Counted from the stretch's first letter, positions 7,904 to 17,755 are shown. The stretch: 64,000 bases of DNA from Paracoccus sp. TOH (GCF_030388245.1 NZ_CP098360.1:883501-947500), one strand, 5' to 3'. Numbers and translations: made by a program. The notes: generated from the sequence alone by a model not told the origin.

Positions 7904-9755
7904 TTTCGACGTAATCGTGATCGGCGGCGGCCATGCCGGGGTGGAAGCGGCGATGGCTTCGGCGCGCATGGGTGCTCAGACGGCACTGGTGACGATGAAA
8001 CGGGACGATATCGGCACAATGTCCTGCAATCCGGCCATTGGTGGCCTGGGCAAGGGCCATCTGGTGCGAGAGATCGACGCGCTGGACGGCGTCATGGGAC
8101 GGATTGCCGATGCGGCGGGCATCCAGTTCCGTCTGCTCAATCGCCGTAAAGGGCCGGCGGTACAAGGACCGCGCGCGCAGGCCGATCGCAAGCTGTATCG
8201 GACGGCGGCGCAAGAAGTTGTTGAAAATCAACAAGGATTGACTCTGATCTTGGGCGAGGCGGCGGAACTGATCCACGAAGCCGGACAGGTTCTTGGCCTG
8301 CGGCTGGCGGATGGAGAAGAGCTTAGTTCCCGCCAGGTGATCCTGACCACCGGCACTTTTCTCAACGGGCTGATCCATATCGGCGAGGTAACGCGCGCTG
8401 CCGGCCGCTGGGGCGGTGCGCCCTCGGTCAGCCTTGCCGAATCGCTGGGCCCGCTTTCGCTGCCGCTGGGCCGGTTGAAGACCGGCACCCCGCCGCGCAT
8501 CGACCGCGCCAGCATCGACTGGGAAAGTTTGGAACGGCAGCCGGGCGATGCGGATCCGGTGATGTTCTCCTATCTGAACGCTGTGCCGCAGGTGCCGCAG
8601 ATCAGCTGCGCCATCACCCACACCAACGCCGAGACGCACCGGCTCATCCGGGACAATCTGGATCGTTCCGCCATGTATGGCGGCCGCATCGACGGCGTCG
8701 GACCGCGCTACTGCCCATCGATCGAGGACAAGATCGTCCGCTTCGCCGACAAGGATTCGCATCAGATCTTCCTTGAACCCGAGGGGCTCGACAGCGATCT
8801 GGTCTATCCGAACGGCATTTCCACCTCGCTGCCGGAGGAGGTGCAACTGGCCTATGTGCGATCGATTCGTGGCCTCGAACAGGCGCGCATTGTCCAGCCG
8901 GGCTATGCGGTTGAATATGATTACGTCGATCCACGCGCACTCAGCCCGGCGCTGGAAGCCAAGTCGCTTGCCGGCCTGTTCCTTGCCGGGCAGATCAACG
9001 GCACGACCGGCTATGAGGAGGCGGCCGCGCAAGGTCTGGTGGCGGGTCTGAACGCGGCATTGAAGGCGCAGGGTCGGGCGATGCAGCATTTTAGCCGCTC
9101 GCAAAGCTATATCGGCGTGATGATCGACGATCTGGTCAGCCGCGGCGTCAGCGAACCCTATCGGATGTTCACTTCGCGCGCCGAATTCCGGCTGTCCCTG
9201 CGGGCGGACAACGCGGATCAACGCCTCACGCCGTTGGGAATCGAGCTGGGCTGCGTCGAAGAGCGTCGCCAGCAGGCGTTTCAGGACAAGATGCATCGCT
9301 ATCATATGGCACGAAGCCGGGCCGAGGCGATCTCTTTTACGCCCTCGGAACTGGCGCGCCAGGGCATCGAGGTCCGTCAGGATGGTGCGCGCCGCAGCCT
9401 GTTCTCGCTGCTGGCACAGCAGGATATCCCGCAAGATCAAGTGCTTGCACTGGATGTCGCACTCTCTGGCCATGATGCGCGGACCATCCGGCAAGTCGCC
9501 ACGGATGCGCTCTATCATCAGTATACCGAGCGCCAGGGCCGCGACGCCGAGATGTTGCGCAAGGAGGAGGCCGTGCGGATTCCGCCGGGCTTCGACTATC
9601 GGGCATTGTCCGGGCTCTCCAATGAGCTGAAATCCAAGCTGGAAACGCTCCGGCCCGCGACGCTTGCAGCGGCATCGCAAATCGAGGGCATGACCCCTGC
9701 CGCGCTTACCTTGATTCTGGCGATTATTCGCACCGGACAACGCCGCAGCGCATGA
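7896..9755 (+). CDS. mnmG: tRNA uridine-5-carboxymethylaminomethyl(34) synthesis enzyme MnmG (GidA)
   Basis: 619 residues, family length. FAD-dependent partner of MnmE in wobble uridine modification. It starts with the dinucleotide fold [14 protein letters not shown]. The conserved [23 protein letters not shown] and [12 protein letters not shown] segments are all present, as is the C-terminal MnmE-binding helical domain. The GTG start is embedded in a parS palindrome 8 bases after mnmE ends, so ribosome access and ParB binding involve the same DNA. The stop overlaps rsmG as ATGA. Confidence 0.96.
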   Translation: MKHFDVIVIGGGHAGVEAAMASARMGAQTALVTMKRDDIGTMSCNPAIGGLGKGHLVREIDALDGVMGRIADAAGIQFRLLNRRKGPAVQGPRAQADRKLYRTAAQEVVENQQGLTLILGEAAELIHEAGQVLGLRLADGEELSSRQVILTTGTFLNGLIHIGEVTRAAGRWGGAPSVSLAESLGPLSLPLGRLKTGTPPRIDRASIDWESLERQPGDADPVMFSYLNAVPQVPQISCAITHTNAETHRLIRDNLDRSAMYGGRIDGVGPRYCPSIEDKIVRFADKDSHQIFLEPEGLDSDLVYPNGISTSLPEEVQLAYVRSIRGLEQARIVQPGYAVEYDYVDPRALSPALEAKSLAGLFLAGQINGTTGYEEAAAQGLVAGLNAALKAQGRAMQHFSRSQSYIGVMIDDLVSRGVSEPYRMFTSRAEFRLSLRADNADQRLTPLGIELGCVEERRQQAFQDKMHRYHMARSRAEAISFTPSELARQGIEVRQDGARRSLFSLLAQQDIPQDQVLALDVALSGHDARTIRQVATDALYHQYTERQGRDAEMLRKEEAVRIPPGFDYRALSGLSNELKSKLETLRPATLAAASQIEGMTPAALTLILAIIRTGQRRSA

Positions 9756-10339
9756 TGAGTGTTTCACGTGAAACAGAGGAGCGGTTGGCCTGCTACGCCG
9801 CTTTGCTGCGGAAATGGAATCCGGCCATCAACCTGATTGCTTCGTCGACGGTCGGGCAAATCGAATCGCGCCATATCGCCGATGCTCGCCAGCTTGCGGT
9901 CTTGGCGCAATCTGCCACCGGCACCTGGGTCGATCTGGGAAGTGGCGGAGGGCTGCCGGGAATCGTTCTTGCGGTCTTGCGCGCGGATCTCGCCGTCAAA
10001 CTGGTCGAGAGCGATCAGCGCAAGGCGGCATTCCTGCGCACCGTCATACGCGAGCTGAGCCTCGACAACGCCCAGGTGATCAACAAGCGCATCGAGGCGG
10101 CGGACCGGCTTGAAGCCGCCCAGATCAGCGCGCGGGCGCTTGCCCCGCTGGGCCAGCTCATGGCATATGTGAATCGCCACCTTCGCTCTGACGGCACCGC
10201 CTGGTTGATGAAGGGGCGGAACTGGCAGGCCGAGGTCAGCGAGGCGCAACGCGACTGGAAATTCGACATGAAAACCCATCCCAGCGCCACGGAACCGGAC
10301 GCCGCCATTCTGGAAATTGCGAGAATTCGTCATGCCTGA
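9752..10339 (+). CDS. rsmG: 16S rRNA (guanine(527)-N7)-methyltransferase RsmG (GidB)
   Basis: 195 residues. Methylates G527 of 16S rRNA using S-adenosylmethionine. The SAM loop is [16 protein letters not shown] (near residue 54). The ATG overlaps the mnmG stop; a second ATG at 9755 is an equal alternative. Codons 3-8 (SVSRET) coincide with a perfect parS site, so the N-terminus is constrained by the DNA element. The 3' end overlaps parA by 8 bases. Confidence 0.95.
   Translation: MMSVSRETEERLACYAALLRKWNPAINLIASSTVGQIESRHIADARQLAVLAQSATGTWVDLGSGGGLPGIVLAVLRADLAVKLVESDQRKAAFLRTVIRELSLDNAQVINKRIEAADRLEAAQISARALAPLGQLMAYVNRHLRSDGTAWLMKGRNWQAEVSEAQRDWKFDMKTHPSATEPDAAILEIARIRHA
9760..9775. promoter_or_regulatory. 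parS centromere site 2 (perfect)
   Basis: TGTTTCACGTGAAACA, an exact match to the 16-bp consensus, lies inside the first codons of rsmG. It is 1.87 kb from the first site and about 5.2 kb from the candidate origin's DnaA boxes. Two parS sites near oriC and parAB are typical of chromosomal partition loci. Confidence 0.97.
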
Positions 10340-11108
10340 AACCCGCATCATTGCCGTCGCGAACCAGAAGGGCGGGGTGGGAAAAACCACCACGGCGATC
10401 AATCTGGGCGCCGCTCTGGCCGAACAGGGCCAACGCGTCATCGTCATCGACCTGGATCCACAGGGCAATGCCTCGACCGGGCTTGGCGTTCCGCCGGAGG
10501 AACGCGTTCTGACATCCTATGATCTGCTGACCGGTGACCAGCCGCTGGAGCAGACCCTGCATGACACCGATATCGGCAATCTGCGCATCGTGCCGTCGAA
10601 TCGCGATCTGGCCTCGGCGGATTTCGAGCTGTCTAGCCGACCGGGCCGCACCCAGCTTCTGCGCCGCAAGCTGTCGCATCCCATTGAATCCGATTACATT
10701 CTTATCGATTGCCCGCCGGCCCTGGGATTGCTGACCGTGAATGCCATGGTGGCGGCGGATAGCGTTCTGGTGCCGCTGCAGGCCGAGTTCTATGCCCTGG
10801 AAGGGCTGTCGCAGCTGCTGATGACCGTGCGCGAGGTGCGGCAGACCGCCAATCCCGATCTGCGGATCGAAGGCGTGCTGCTGACCATGTCCGACAATCG
10901 CAACAACCTGTCGCAGCAGGTCGAGGCCGATGCGCGCAGCACCTTGTCCGGTCTGGTCTATCGCACGGTGATCCCGCGCAATGTGCGCTTGTCCGAGGCG
11001 CCCTCGCATGCCATGCCGGTGCTGCAATACGATCCGAATTCCAAGGGAAGCACCGCCTATCGCGAACTGGCGAAGGAGTTCCTGTCCCGTCAACTCGCGA
11101 CCGCCTAG
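10332..11108 (+). CDS. parA: Chromosome partitioning ATPase ParA
   Basis: 258 residues. Deviant Walker A KGGVGKTTT near residue 15, and LIDCPPALGLLT for the Walker B/switch region. ParA forms a nucleoid-bound gradient that pulls ParB-parS complexes apart. The ATG at 10332 ([12 protein letters not shown]) is chosen over an in-frame TTG at 10317. It overlaps the rsmG stop, so the gene is in the mnmE-to-parB operon. Confidence 0.96.
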   Translation: MPETRIIAVANQKGGVGKTTTAINLGAALAEQGQRVIVIDLDPQGNASTGLGVPPEERVLTSYDLLTGDQPLEQTLHDTDIGNLRIVPSNRDLASADFELSSRPGRTQLLRRKLSHPIESDYILIDCPPALGLLTVNAMVAADSVLVPLQAEFYALEGLSQLLMTVREVRQTANPDLRIEGVLLTMSDNRNNLSQQVEADARSTLSGLVYRTVIPRNVRLSEAPSHAMPVLQYDPNSKGSTAYRELAKEFLSRQLATA

Positions 11109-11117
11109 GGAGGAAAC

Positions 11118-11996
11118 ATGTCCGATAACAAGCTGGAGAAGCGCGGCCTGGGCCGGGGTCTGTCGGCCCTGATGGCCGATGTGGACCTGATCCCCTCCGA
11201 GCGGCCGGCGCCGCGCCAGATGCTGCCGGTCGAGCAGATGACGCCCAATCCCGACCAGCCGCGGCGCAGCTTCGCGCCCGAGGCGCTGCAAGAACTGGCC
11301 GATTCGCTGAAGACTCGCGGCATGCTCCAGCCATTGATCGTGCGGCCACATCCGACAGATCGCGGGCTTTACCAGATTGTCGCCGGCGAGCGGCGCTGGC
11401 GCGCGGCGCAGATCGCGCAGCTTCACGAAGTTCCGGTCATCGTCCGCGATCTCAGCGATACCGAGGTGCTGGAGGTCGCGATTGTCGAGAACATCCAGCG
11501 CGCCGATTTGAACGCCATCGAGGAGGCGGCGTCCTATCGACAGCTGATGGATCGCTTCGGCCATACCCAGGAACGGGTTGCCGAGGCGTTGAACAAAAGC
11601 CGCAGCCACATCGCCAACCTGCTGCGGTTGCTGAACCTGCCCGAGCAGGTGCAGGCCTGGCTCAAGGAAGGCAAGCTTACCGCCGGTCATGCGCGCGCGC
11701 TGATCACGGCGCCGAACGCGGTCGAACTGGCCCGCAAGGTGATCGAGAAGAACCTATCGGTGCGCGAGACCGAGGATCTGGTGCGGCGCCAGGCCGAAGG
11801 GGCAAAGCCCGCGGCGGCCAAGCCGCCCAAGCCAGAGAAGGATGCCGATACCCGTGCCCTGGAGGGGGACTTGTCGGCACATCTGAAGATGAAGGTGGCG
11901 ATCAACCATGCCGGCGTGGATGGCGGGCAGTTGGTGATCACCTATCGCGACCTGGATCAGCTGGATCGGCTTTGCCAAGTTCTGGCAGGAAACTGA
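11118..11996 (+). CDS. parB: Chromosome partitioning protein ParB
   Basis: 292 residues. The N-terminal KRGLGRGLSALMADV interacts with ParA. The CTP-binding ParB/Srx domain includes GERRWRAAQ (near residue 94) and ENIQRADLNAIEEA. A helix-turn-helix follows (NKSRSHIANLLRLLNLP), and a C-terminal dimer domain. ParB clamps onto the two parS sites in mnmG and rsmG. A GGAGG sits before the ATG, 9 bases after parA. Confidence 0.96.
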   Translation: MSDNKLEKRGLGRGLSALMADVDLIPSERPAPRQMLPVEQMTPNPDQPRRSFAPEALQELADSLKTRGMLQPLIVRPHPTDRGLYQIVAGERRWRAAQIAQLHEVPVIVRDLSDTEVLEVAIVENIQRADLNAIEEAASYRQLMDRFGHTQERVAEALNKSRSHIANLLRLLNLPEQVQAWLKEGKLTAGHARALITAPNAVELARKVIEKNLSVRETEDLVRRQAEGAKPAAAKPPKPEKDADTRALEGDLSAHLKMKVAINHAGVDGGQLVITYRDLDQLDRLCQVLAGN

Positions 11997-11998
11997 GC

Positions 11999-12035
11999 AT
12001 ATTTTGTATTTCTTGGAAATCTGAATACAAAATAT
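11999..12035. repeat. Perfect AT-rich 12-bp inverted repeat after parB
   Basis: ATATTTTGTATT (11999-12010) and AATACAAAATAT (12024-12035) are exact reverse complements with a 13-base spacer, starting 3 bases after the parB stop. The arms are strikingly AT-rich for this genome and no T-run follows. The shape suits a dimeric repressor site or a cruciform rather than a terminator. Function unknown. Confidence 0.75.
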
Positions 12036-12047
12036 ACGATTGTGATG

Positions 12048-12073
12048 AAAAACCCCGGAACTTCCGGGGTTTT
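12048..12073. terminator. Bidirectional terminator between parB and grpE
   Basis: AAAA-CCCCGG-AACTT-CCGGGG-TTTT: a GC stem with A-run upstream and T-run downstream works on both strands. It lies between the convergent ends of parB (plus) and grpE (minus), 10 bases from the grpE stop. Confidence 0.85.
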
Positions 12074-12083
12074 CGCTTTCTGC

Positions 12084-12629
12084 TCAGCTCGCCTGGGTGG
12101 AGCTTACCCCGACCTTGGCCGGGCGCAGCAGCCGGTCATGCAGTTGGAAGCCGTTATCCATGACCTGAATGATATTGCCGGCCATGGTGCCGGGCACCGG
12201 CGCCTCGAACATGGCTTCATGCATCTGCGGGTCGAAGCGGTCGCCGATGGCCGGGGTGATGACCTTGATGCCATGCTTGGCGAAGACGTTGTTCAGCTCG
12301 CGCAGCGTCAGTTCGACGCCCTCGATCAGCGCCGCCGCCGCGGCGCGCTGCTCCTCGCCGGCGGCTTCCAGCGCCCGGCTCAGCGCGTCATGCACCGGCA
12401 GCAGGTCGCGGGCCAGCCGCGAGCCGCCATATTGCTCGGCATCGCGGCGCTCCTTGTCCGCGCGTTTGCGGGCGTTCTCGGCATCGGCCAGCGCACGCAT
12501 GAAGCGGTCGCGGTAGTCGTCCCGCTCGGCGATCAGCGCCTCGACATCGGGCGAGGGGGCCTCATCATCGGCCAGCGGGTCAATGATCTCCTCGTCCAGC
12601 GGGCTGCCGTTCGGGTTTTCCTTCGTCAT
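12084..12629 (-). CDS. grpE: Nucleotide exchange factor GrpE
   Basis: 181 residues. An acidic disordered N-terminus (about residues 1-35) leads into the long dimeric coiled coil (AERDDYRDRFMRALADAENARKR) and the C-terminal beta domain (GDRFDPQMHEAMFEAPVPGT). GrpE releases ADP from DnaK during protein folding. It lies 7 bases downstream of hrcA in one heat-shock operon. Confidence 0.95.
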   Translation of the reverse strand: MTKENPNGSPLDEEIIDPLADDEAPSPDVEALIAERDDYRDRFMRALADAENARKRADKERRDAEQYGGSRLARDLLPVHDALSRALEAAGEEQRAAAAALIEGVELTLRELNNVFAKHGIKVITPAIGDRFDPQMHEAMFEAPVPGTMAGNIIQVMDNGFQLHDRLLRPAKVGVSSTQAS

Positions 12630-12636
12630 GTCCTCA

Positions 12637-13692
12637 TCATCCTTTCCGGCCAGAGATCATCCGGCCGACAAGCTGCGCAGTATAGTCCACGATCGGCACG
12701 ATGCGGCCATAGTTCAGCCGCGTCGGACCGATGACGCCGACCGCGCCAACAATCTTTCGGTCGGCATTCATATAGGGCGAAACCACCAGAGAGGAACCGG
12801 AAAGTGAAAAAAGCTTGTTCTCGGATCCGATGAAAATGCGCACGCCTTCGCCCTGTTCCGCCAGTTCCAGGAACTCGGCGATGTCGCGCTTGCGTTCCAG
12901 GTCGTCGAACAGCGTGCGGATAAGGTCCAGATCGGCCAGTTCATCCGCCAGAAGATTGGCCCGGCCGCGCACGATCAGCCGCGGATCGCTGCTTTCGCCG
13001 TCCCACAGCGCCAGTCCCGAGGCCACCAGTTCCGCCGCGATGCTGTCCAGCCTTTGCCGGCTCGTCTCGATCTCCTGCGTCACGCTGCGGCGCAGCTCGG
13101 CCAGGGTGCGACCTTCGGTCACGGCGTTCAGGAAGTTCGCCGCCTCGCGCATCGAGCTGGCGGTCTGGCCCGGTGGCGGGGCGAACACCCGGTTCTCGAC
13201 CCGGCCGTCGGCAAAGACCAGCACCACCAGCGCCCGGTCGGGGGCAAGGCTGACGAACTCGATATGCCGCACCGGCGCCTCTTGCTTGGGCATCAACACC
13301 AGCGAGGCGCCGTGGGTCAGCGCCGACAGCGCCGTGCTGACCCGGTCCAGCATGGCGCCGGTATCGCCGCTGTCCTGGCCCAGCGTCTCGTCGATCATCT
13401 CGCGGTCGCTGGCCGAGACCGGCCCGGCCTCCATCAGCCCATCCACGAACAGCCGCAGCCCCAGCTGCGTCGGCAGCCGCCCGGCCGAGACATGCGGGTG
13501 ATCCAGCAGGCCCAGATGTTCCAGGTCCTGCATGACATTGCGGATGGTGGCGGCGCTGACCTTTTCGGTCATGTCGCGGGTCAGGGTGCGCGAGCCGACG
13601 GGCTCGCCCGTGGCCAGATAGGCTTCGACCACGCGGCGAAACACTTCGCGCGAGCGGTCGTTCAGAAGGGAAAGCAGCGGAGTTTCAGACAT
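12637..13692 (-). CDS. hrcA: Heat-inducible transcription repressor HrcA
   Basis: 351 residues. The N-terminal winged helix contains LNDRSREVFRRVVEAYLATGEPVGSRTL, the GAF-like dimerisation domain follows, and the end is PTRLNYGRIVPIVDY. HrcA represses CIRCE-controlled chaperone genes. I take MSETPLL at 13692 as start; an in-frame ATG at 13716 would add 8 residues without family support. No CIRCE element (TTAGCACTC-N9-GAGTGCTAA) is seen upstream or elsewhere nearby, so its targets are outside this region. Confidence 0.94.
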   Translation of the reverse strand: MSETPLLSLLNDRSREVFRRVVEAYLATGEPVGSRTLTRDMTEKVSAATIRNVMQDLEHLGLLDHPHVSAGRLPTQLGLRLFVDGLMEAGPVSASDREMIDETLGQDSGDTGAMLDRVSTALSALTHGASLVLMPKQEAPVRHIEFVSLAPDRALVVLVFADGRVENRVFAPPPGQTASSMREAANFLNAVTEGRTLAELRRSVTQEIETSRQRLDSIAAELVASGLALWDGESSDPRLIVRGRANLLADELADLDLIRTLFDDLERKRDIAEFLELAEQGEGVRIFIGSENKLFSLSGSSLVVSPYMNADRKIVGAVGVIGPTRLNYGRIVPIVDYTAQLVGRMISGRKG

Positions 13693-13775
13693 CGGCGTTC
13701 TGTTGCGGGCGTTCACGGGTTGCGGTCATGGGCGTCGGACCTGTATCTGAACGGCAAAACCCCCGAAAGGAATGA

Positions 13776-14501
13776 ATGATGCGCCCCTCTGGCCGGAATT
13801 TAAGTGATATGCGCCCGATTTCAATCGAAACGGGCATCATGCGCCATGCCGAGGGTTCTTGCCTGATCTCTTGCGGCGATACCCGCGTGCTCTGCTCGGC
13901 CACCATCGAGGACAAGGCGCCGCCTTTCCTCAAGGGCTCGGGGCAGGGCTGGGTCACGGCGGAATACGGTATGCTGCCGCGGGCCACCAACAGCCGCAAC
14001 CGGCGTGAGGCCGCGGCGGGCAAGCAATCCGGCCGCACGCAGGAGATCCAGCGCCTGATCGGCCGCGCCTTGCGCGCCGGCGTCGACCGCCGCGCCCTGG
14101 GCGAGCGGCAGATCGTCATCGACTGCGACGTGATTCAGGCCGATGGCGGCACCCGCTGCGCCGCGATCACCGGTGGCTGGGTGGCGCTGCGGCTGGCGGT
14201 GAACAAGCTGCTGCAGGCCGGCATCGTCACCAGCGACCCGATCATGGACCACGTCGCCGCGGTGTCCTGCGGCATCTATGCCGGCCAGCCGATCCTGGAT
14301 CTGGACTATGCCGAGGACAGCGAGGCCGGCACCGACGGCAATTTCATCATGACCGGGGCAGGGCGGCTGATCGAGGTGCAGATGTCGGCCGAGGGCGCCA
14401 CCTTCTCGCGCCCCGAGATGAACCAGCTGCTCGATCTGGCCGAATCCGGCATCGCCGAGCTGGTCCGGGCCCAGAACGAGGCCATGGCATGCGCAAGCTG
14501 A
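13776..14501 (+). CDS. rph: Ribonuclease PH
   Basis: 241 residues, a phosphorolytic 3'-5' exoribonuclease that trims tRNA ends. Recognisable segments are MRPSGR at the start, [16 protein letters not shown] (near residue 58), and the phosphate-binding [24 protein letters not shown] ribosome-binding site precedes tandem ATGs at 13776 and 13779. Divergent from hrcA, an order common in alphaproteobacteria; first gene of rph-rdgB-ridA-hemW. Confidence 0.96.
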   Translation: MMRPSGRNLSDMRPISIETGIMRHAEGSCLISCGDTRVLCSATIEDKAPPFLKGSGQGWVTAEYGMLPRATNSRNRREAAAGKQSGRTQEIQRLIGRALRAGVDRRALGERQIVIDCDVIQADGGTRCAAITGGWVALRLAVNKLLQAGIVTSDPIMDHVAAVSCGIYAGQPILDLDYAEDSEAGTDGNFIMTGAGRLIEVQMSAEGATFSRPEMNQLLDLAESGIAELVRAQNEAMACAS

Positions 14502-15094
14502 CCGAAAGGAAACTGCTGGTCGCCACCCATAACCAAGGCAAGCTGGACGAGATCCGCGCCATGATGGCCCCGCATGGCATCGAGGTCACCTCGGCCGGCG
14601 AGATGGGCCTGCCCGAGCCGCCCGAGACCGAGTCGAGCTTCATCGGCAATGCCCGCATCAAGGCCCGCGCCGCCATGCAGGCCACCGGCCTGGCGGTGCT
14701 GGCCGATGACAGCGGCATCACCGTGGACGGGCTGGACGGCGCGCCCGGCGTCTATACCGCCGACTGGGCCGAGACCCCGCAGGGCCGCGACTTCATGCAG
14801 GCCATGACCCGCACCTGGCGCGAGCTGGACGAGCGCGGCGTGCCCGAGCCGCGCACCGCCCAGTTCCGCGCCACCCTGATCCTGCTCTGGCCCGACGGCC
14901 ACGAGGAGATCTTCGAGGGCGTGGCGCCCGGCCACCTGGTCTGGCCGCCGCGCGGGCAGCAGGGCCATGGCTACGACCCGATCTTCGTGCCCGAGGGCCA
15001 TGACGTGACCTATGCCGAGATGGCGCCCGAGCGGAAGAACGCCATCAGCCACCGCGCCCGCGCCTTCCGCAAGCTGGAGGCGCTGTTTGCGTAG
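14489..15094 (+). CDS. rdgB: XTP/dITP diphosphatase RdgB
   Basis: 201 residues. Removes inosine and xanthosine triphosphates from the nucleotide pool. Family motifs are [24 protein letters not shown] (near residue 71) and [20 protein letters not shown]. Overlaps rph by 13 bases, so the two are translationally coupled. Confidence 0.95.
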   Translation: MRKLTERKLLVATHNQGKLDEIRAMMAPHGIEVTSAGEMGLPEPPETESSFIGNARIKARAAMQATGLAVLADDSGITVDGLDGAPGVYTADWAETPQGRDFMQAMTRTWRELDERGVPEPRTAQFRATLILLWPDGHEEIFEGVAPGHLVWPPRGQQGHGYDPIFVPEGHDVTYAEMAPERKNAISHRARAFRKLEALFA

Positions 15095-15461
15095 GATCTC
15101 GACCGGATCGCCCTTCGAATCGGCGCTCGGCTACAGCCGCGCGGTGGTGAAGGGGCCGTGGTGCTTCGTCTCGGGCACCACCGGTTACGATTACGCGGCG
15201 ATGGCGATGCCCGACAGCGCCGCCGATCAGGCGCGCAACGCCTTCGCCACCATCTTCGCCACCCTGGCCGAGGCCGGATTCGCACCCGCCGACATCGTGC
15301 GGGTGCAGTACACCATCACCGACCCGGCGATCCTCGACGCGATCACGCCGGTTCTGGGCGAGGCGATGAAAGATGCGTTACCGGCCGCCACCATGGTTGT
15401 GGCCGGGCTGATCAGACCCGAGATGAAGATCGAAATCGAAGTCACCGCGCTGAAGGAATGA
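15087..15461 (+). CDS. RidA family enamine/imine deaminase, TTG start
   Basis: 124 residues. RidA/YjgF proteins hydrolyse reactive enamines and imines to ketones plus ammonia. The sequence from [20 protein letters not shown] to IRPEMKIEIEVTAL is typical, including the C-terminal ligand-binding EVTAL. The start is a TTG at 15087, overlapping the rdgB stop by 8 bases. It is chosen because GGAGG (15076-15080) lies 6 bases upstream and relatives begin at this residue; no ATG is available in this frame near here. The adjacent overlap with hemW is ATGA. Confidence 0.87.
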   Translation: MRRISTGSPFESALGYSRAVVKGPWCFVSGTTGYDYAAMAMPDSAADQARNAFATIFATLAEAGFAPADIVRVQYTITDPAILDAITPVLGEAMKDALPAATMVVAGLIRPEMKIEIEVTALKE

Positions 15462-16666
15462 CCCTGGACCTGCCAGCCGCCCCCCCGCCGGACCCGGCCA
15501 CCGGCCCCAGCCTGTCCGACGACTGGCGGGCCGGGGGCTTCGCGCTTTACGTCCATTGGCCCTTCTGCGCCGCGAAATGCCCCTATTGCGATTTCAACAG
15601 CCATGTTACCGCCAGCATCGACCAGCCGCGCTGGCTGGCCGCCTATCGCGCCGAGATCGCCCGGCTGGGCCGCGAACTGCCCGGCCGGGTGTTGAACAGC
15701 ATCTTCTTCGGCGGCGGCACCCCCAGCCTGATGGCGCCGGAAACCGTGGCCGGGGTGATCGAGGCCGCCCGCGCCGCCTGGCCCTTTGCCAATGACATCG
15801 AGATCACCCTGGAGGCCAACCCGACCAGCGTCGAGACGGGCCGTTTCCGCGCCTATGCCGACGGCGGGGTGAACCGCGTCTCGATGGGCGTGCAGGCGCT
15901 GAACGACGATGACCTGCGCCGGCTCGGGCGGATGCATTCGGCGGCCGAGGCCCGCGCCGCCTTCGACATCGCCCGCGACTGTTTCGCGCGCGTGAGCTTC
16001 GACCTGATCTATGCCCGCCAGGACCAGGACCGCGCCCATTGGCGGCGCGAGCTCAGCCAGGCGCTCGGCATGGCGGTCGATCACCTCTCGGCCTATCAGC
16101 TCACCATCGAGCCGGGCACCGCCTTCGGCGCCCGGCACGCCAAGGGCGGGCTGAAAGGCCTGCCCGACGACGACCTGTCCGCCGACCTGTATCTGGACAC
16201 GCAAGAGATCTGCGCCACGGCCGGGATGCCAGCCTATGAGGTTTCGAACCACGCCCGGCCCGGGGCGGAAAGCCGGCACAACCTGGTCTATTGGCGGCAG
16301 GGGGACTGGGCGGCGGTGGGGCCGGGGGCGCATGGCCGGCTGACGCTGGCCTCGGGCCGCTGGGCGACCGAGGCGCATCCGGCGCCGGGCGCCTGGCTGG
16401 ACGCCGTCGAGAGCCGCGGCCATGGCGACAGCCGGCGCGAATTGCTCGACCTGCCCGACCGGGCGCTGGAATATCTGCTGATGTCCATGCGGCTGGCCGA
16501 GGGCATGGAGATCGCCCGCTATCTCGCCCATGGCGCCCGGCTGCCGCGGCAGAGGGTCGAGGACCTGGCCGGGCTCGGCCTCGTGACCCTGGGGCCCGAG
16601 CGGCTGGCGGCGACGGCGGCCGGGCGCCCGGTGTTGAACGGTATCCTGCGTGAACTGGCGGAATAA
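15458..16666 (+). CDS. hemW: Radical SAM haem chaperone HemW
   Basis: 402 residues. The radical-SAM cluster motif is CAAKCPYC (Cys 37, 41, 44), followed by DF as in HemW rather than the coproporphyrinogen oxidase HemN. Other marks are FFGGGTPSLM, TLEANP and a C-terminal HemW domain. HemW binds haem and delivers it to respiratory proteins. It is often annotated as HemN by error. Overlaps ridA by 4 bases. Confidence 0.92.
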   Translation: MTLDLPAAPPPDPATGPSLSDDWRAGGFALYVHWPFCAAKCPYCDFNSHVTASIDQPRWLAAYRAEIARLGRELPGRVLNSIFFGGGTPSLMAPETVAGVIEAARAAWPFANDIEITLEANPTSVETGRFRAYADGGVNRVSMGVQALNDDDLRRLGRMHSAAEARAAFDIARDCFARVSFDLIYARQDQDRAHWRRELSQALGMAVDHLSAYQLTIEPGTAFGARHAKGGLKGLPDDDLSADLYLDTQEICATAGMPAYEVSNHARPGAESRHNLVYWRQGDWAAVGPGAHGRLTLASGRWATEAHPAPGAWLDAVESRGHGDSRRELLDLPDRALEYLLMSMRLAEGMEIARYLAHGARLPRQRVEDLAGLGLVTLGPERLAATAAGRPVLNGILRELAE

Positions 16667-16670
16667 CAAG

Positions 16671-17024
16671 ATGCGTTACCTTTGGCTCGCCACCGGCTGG
16701 CTGACCCTGTCGGTGGGGGTGATCGGGGTCTTCCTGCCGGTCATGCCCACCGTGCCCTTCCTGCTGGTCGCGGTCTGGGCCTTCGCCCGCTCCTCGCCGC
16801 GACTCGGGGCGCGGATCATGCGGCATCCGAAATTCGGCCCGCCGATCCGGGCCTGGCGCAAGGGTGGCATCATCAGCCGCACCGCCAAGATCTGGGCGGT
16901 CGGCGCCATGGCCTGCGGCGTCGGCTGGACGATCCTGCTGGGCCTTGATCCGCGGCTCATCGCCGTGCAGGCGGCGGCCTGCACCGCCGTCGGCATCTGG
17001 CTGGTCAGCCGTCCCGAAGCCTGA
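16671..17024 (+). CDS. DUF454 family inner-membrane protein (YbaN-like)
   Basis: 117 residues with about three membrane segments. The family signature is [27 protein letters not shown] followed by [18 protein letters not shown]. Function unknown. The start at 16671 ([11 protein letters not shown]) is 4 bases after the hemW stop; an in-frame start at 16650 would add 7 polar residues and overlap hemW. Confidence 0.85.
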   Translation: MRYLWLATGWLTLSVGVIGVFLPVMPTVPFLLVAVWAFARSSPRLGARIMRHPKFGPPIRAWRKGGIISRTAKIWAVGAMACGVGWTILLGLDPRLIAVQAAACTAVGIWLVSRPEA

Positions 17025-17140
17025 CCCGCCGGGGCCGGCAGCGGCGCGGCGGACAGCGATTACAACCTTTTGCCCACTTGCGGGCGACCGGCCATGGCGC
17101 GAACCTCGCCCCATCTAGGTTCGCGGGGAGGATTAGGACC

Positions 17141-17725
17141 ATGGTTGATACCTCTGGGGTGAAGATTCATCCTGCCGTCGATAACGGCATCAAGCCGGCG
17201 CAGCCCGGGTTTTCCGGCGGCACGCTGCATTGCAAATGCGCCTCGAACCCGGTTCGGGTCGCGGTGCGGGCGCAGACCGCGCATAATCACGTCTGCGGCT
17301 GCACCAAGTGCTGGAAGCCGGACGGCGCGATCTTCTCGCAGGTGGCGGTGGTCGGCCGCGACGCGGTCGAGGTGCTGGAAGGCGCCGGCAAGCTGGAGAT
17401 CGTCAATGCCGAGGCGCCGATCCAGCGCCATCGCTGCAAGGATTGCGGCGTGCACATGTATGGCCGCATCGAGAACAAGGACCATCCCTTCTACGGGCTG
17501 GATTTCGTCCATACCGAACTGTCGGACGAGAATGGCTGGTCGGCGCCGGAATTCGCCGCCTTCGTCAGCTCGGTGATCGAATCGGGTGTCGATCCCAGCC
17601 GCATGGACGGCATCCGCGCCCGCCTGCGCGAACTGGGGCTCGAGCCCTACGATGCCCTGTCGCCGCCGCTGATGGACGCCATCGCGACGCATATCGCCAA
17701 GCGATCTGGCGCATTGCCGGCTTGA
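17141..17725 (+). CDS. gfa: S-(hydroxymethyl)glutathione synthase Gfa
   Basis: 194 residues, the length of the Paracoccus enzyme. Gfa speeds the condensation of formaldehyde with glutathione, the entry step of the glutathione pathway. Zinc-binding cysteines occur in CKCASNP (near residue 30), CGCTKCW and [13 protein letters not shown]. The start at 17141 has GGGGAGGA upstream; a longer in-frame start at 17078 lacks one. First gene of the C1 island. The next gene, flhA, uses its product. Confidence 0.93.
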   Translation: MVDTSGVKIHPAVDNGIKPAQPGFSGGTLHCKCASNPVRVAVRAQTAHNHVCGCTKCWKPDGAIFSQVAVVGRDAVEVLEGAGKLEIVNAEAPIQRHRCKDCGVHMYGRIENKDHPFYGLDFVHTELSDENGWSAPEFAAFVSSVIESGVDPSRMDGIRARLRELGLEPYDALSPPLMDAIATHIAKRSGALPA

Positions 17726-17755
17726 CCGGGACCGCCTCGGCAGGGATCAACTTCG

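Noticed and set aside
7888..9775. CACGTG palindromes as transcription-factor E-box-like operators
   Set aside because: The full 14-16 bp match, the place near parAB and the pair arrangement fit parS much better.
13693..13775. Possible CIRCE element between hrcA and rph
   Set aside because: No TTAGCACTC or GAGTGCTAA half-site is present in this gap.
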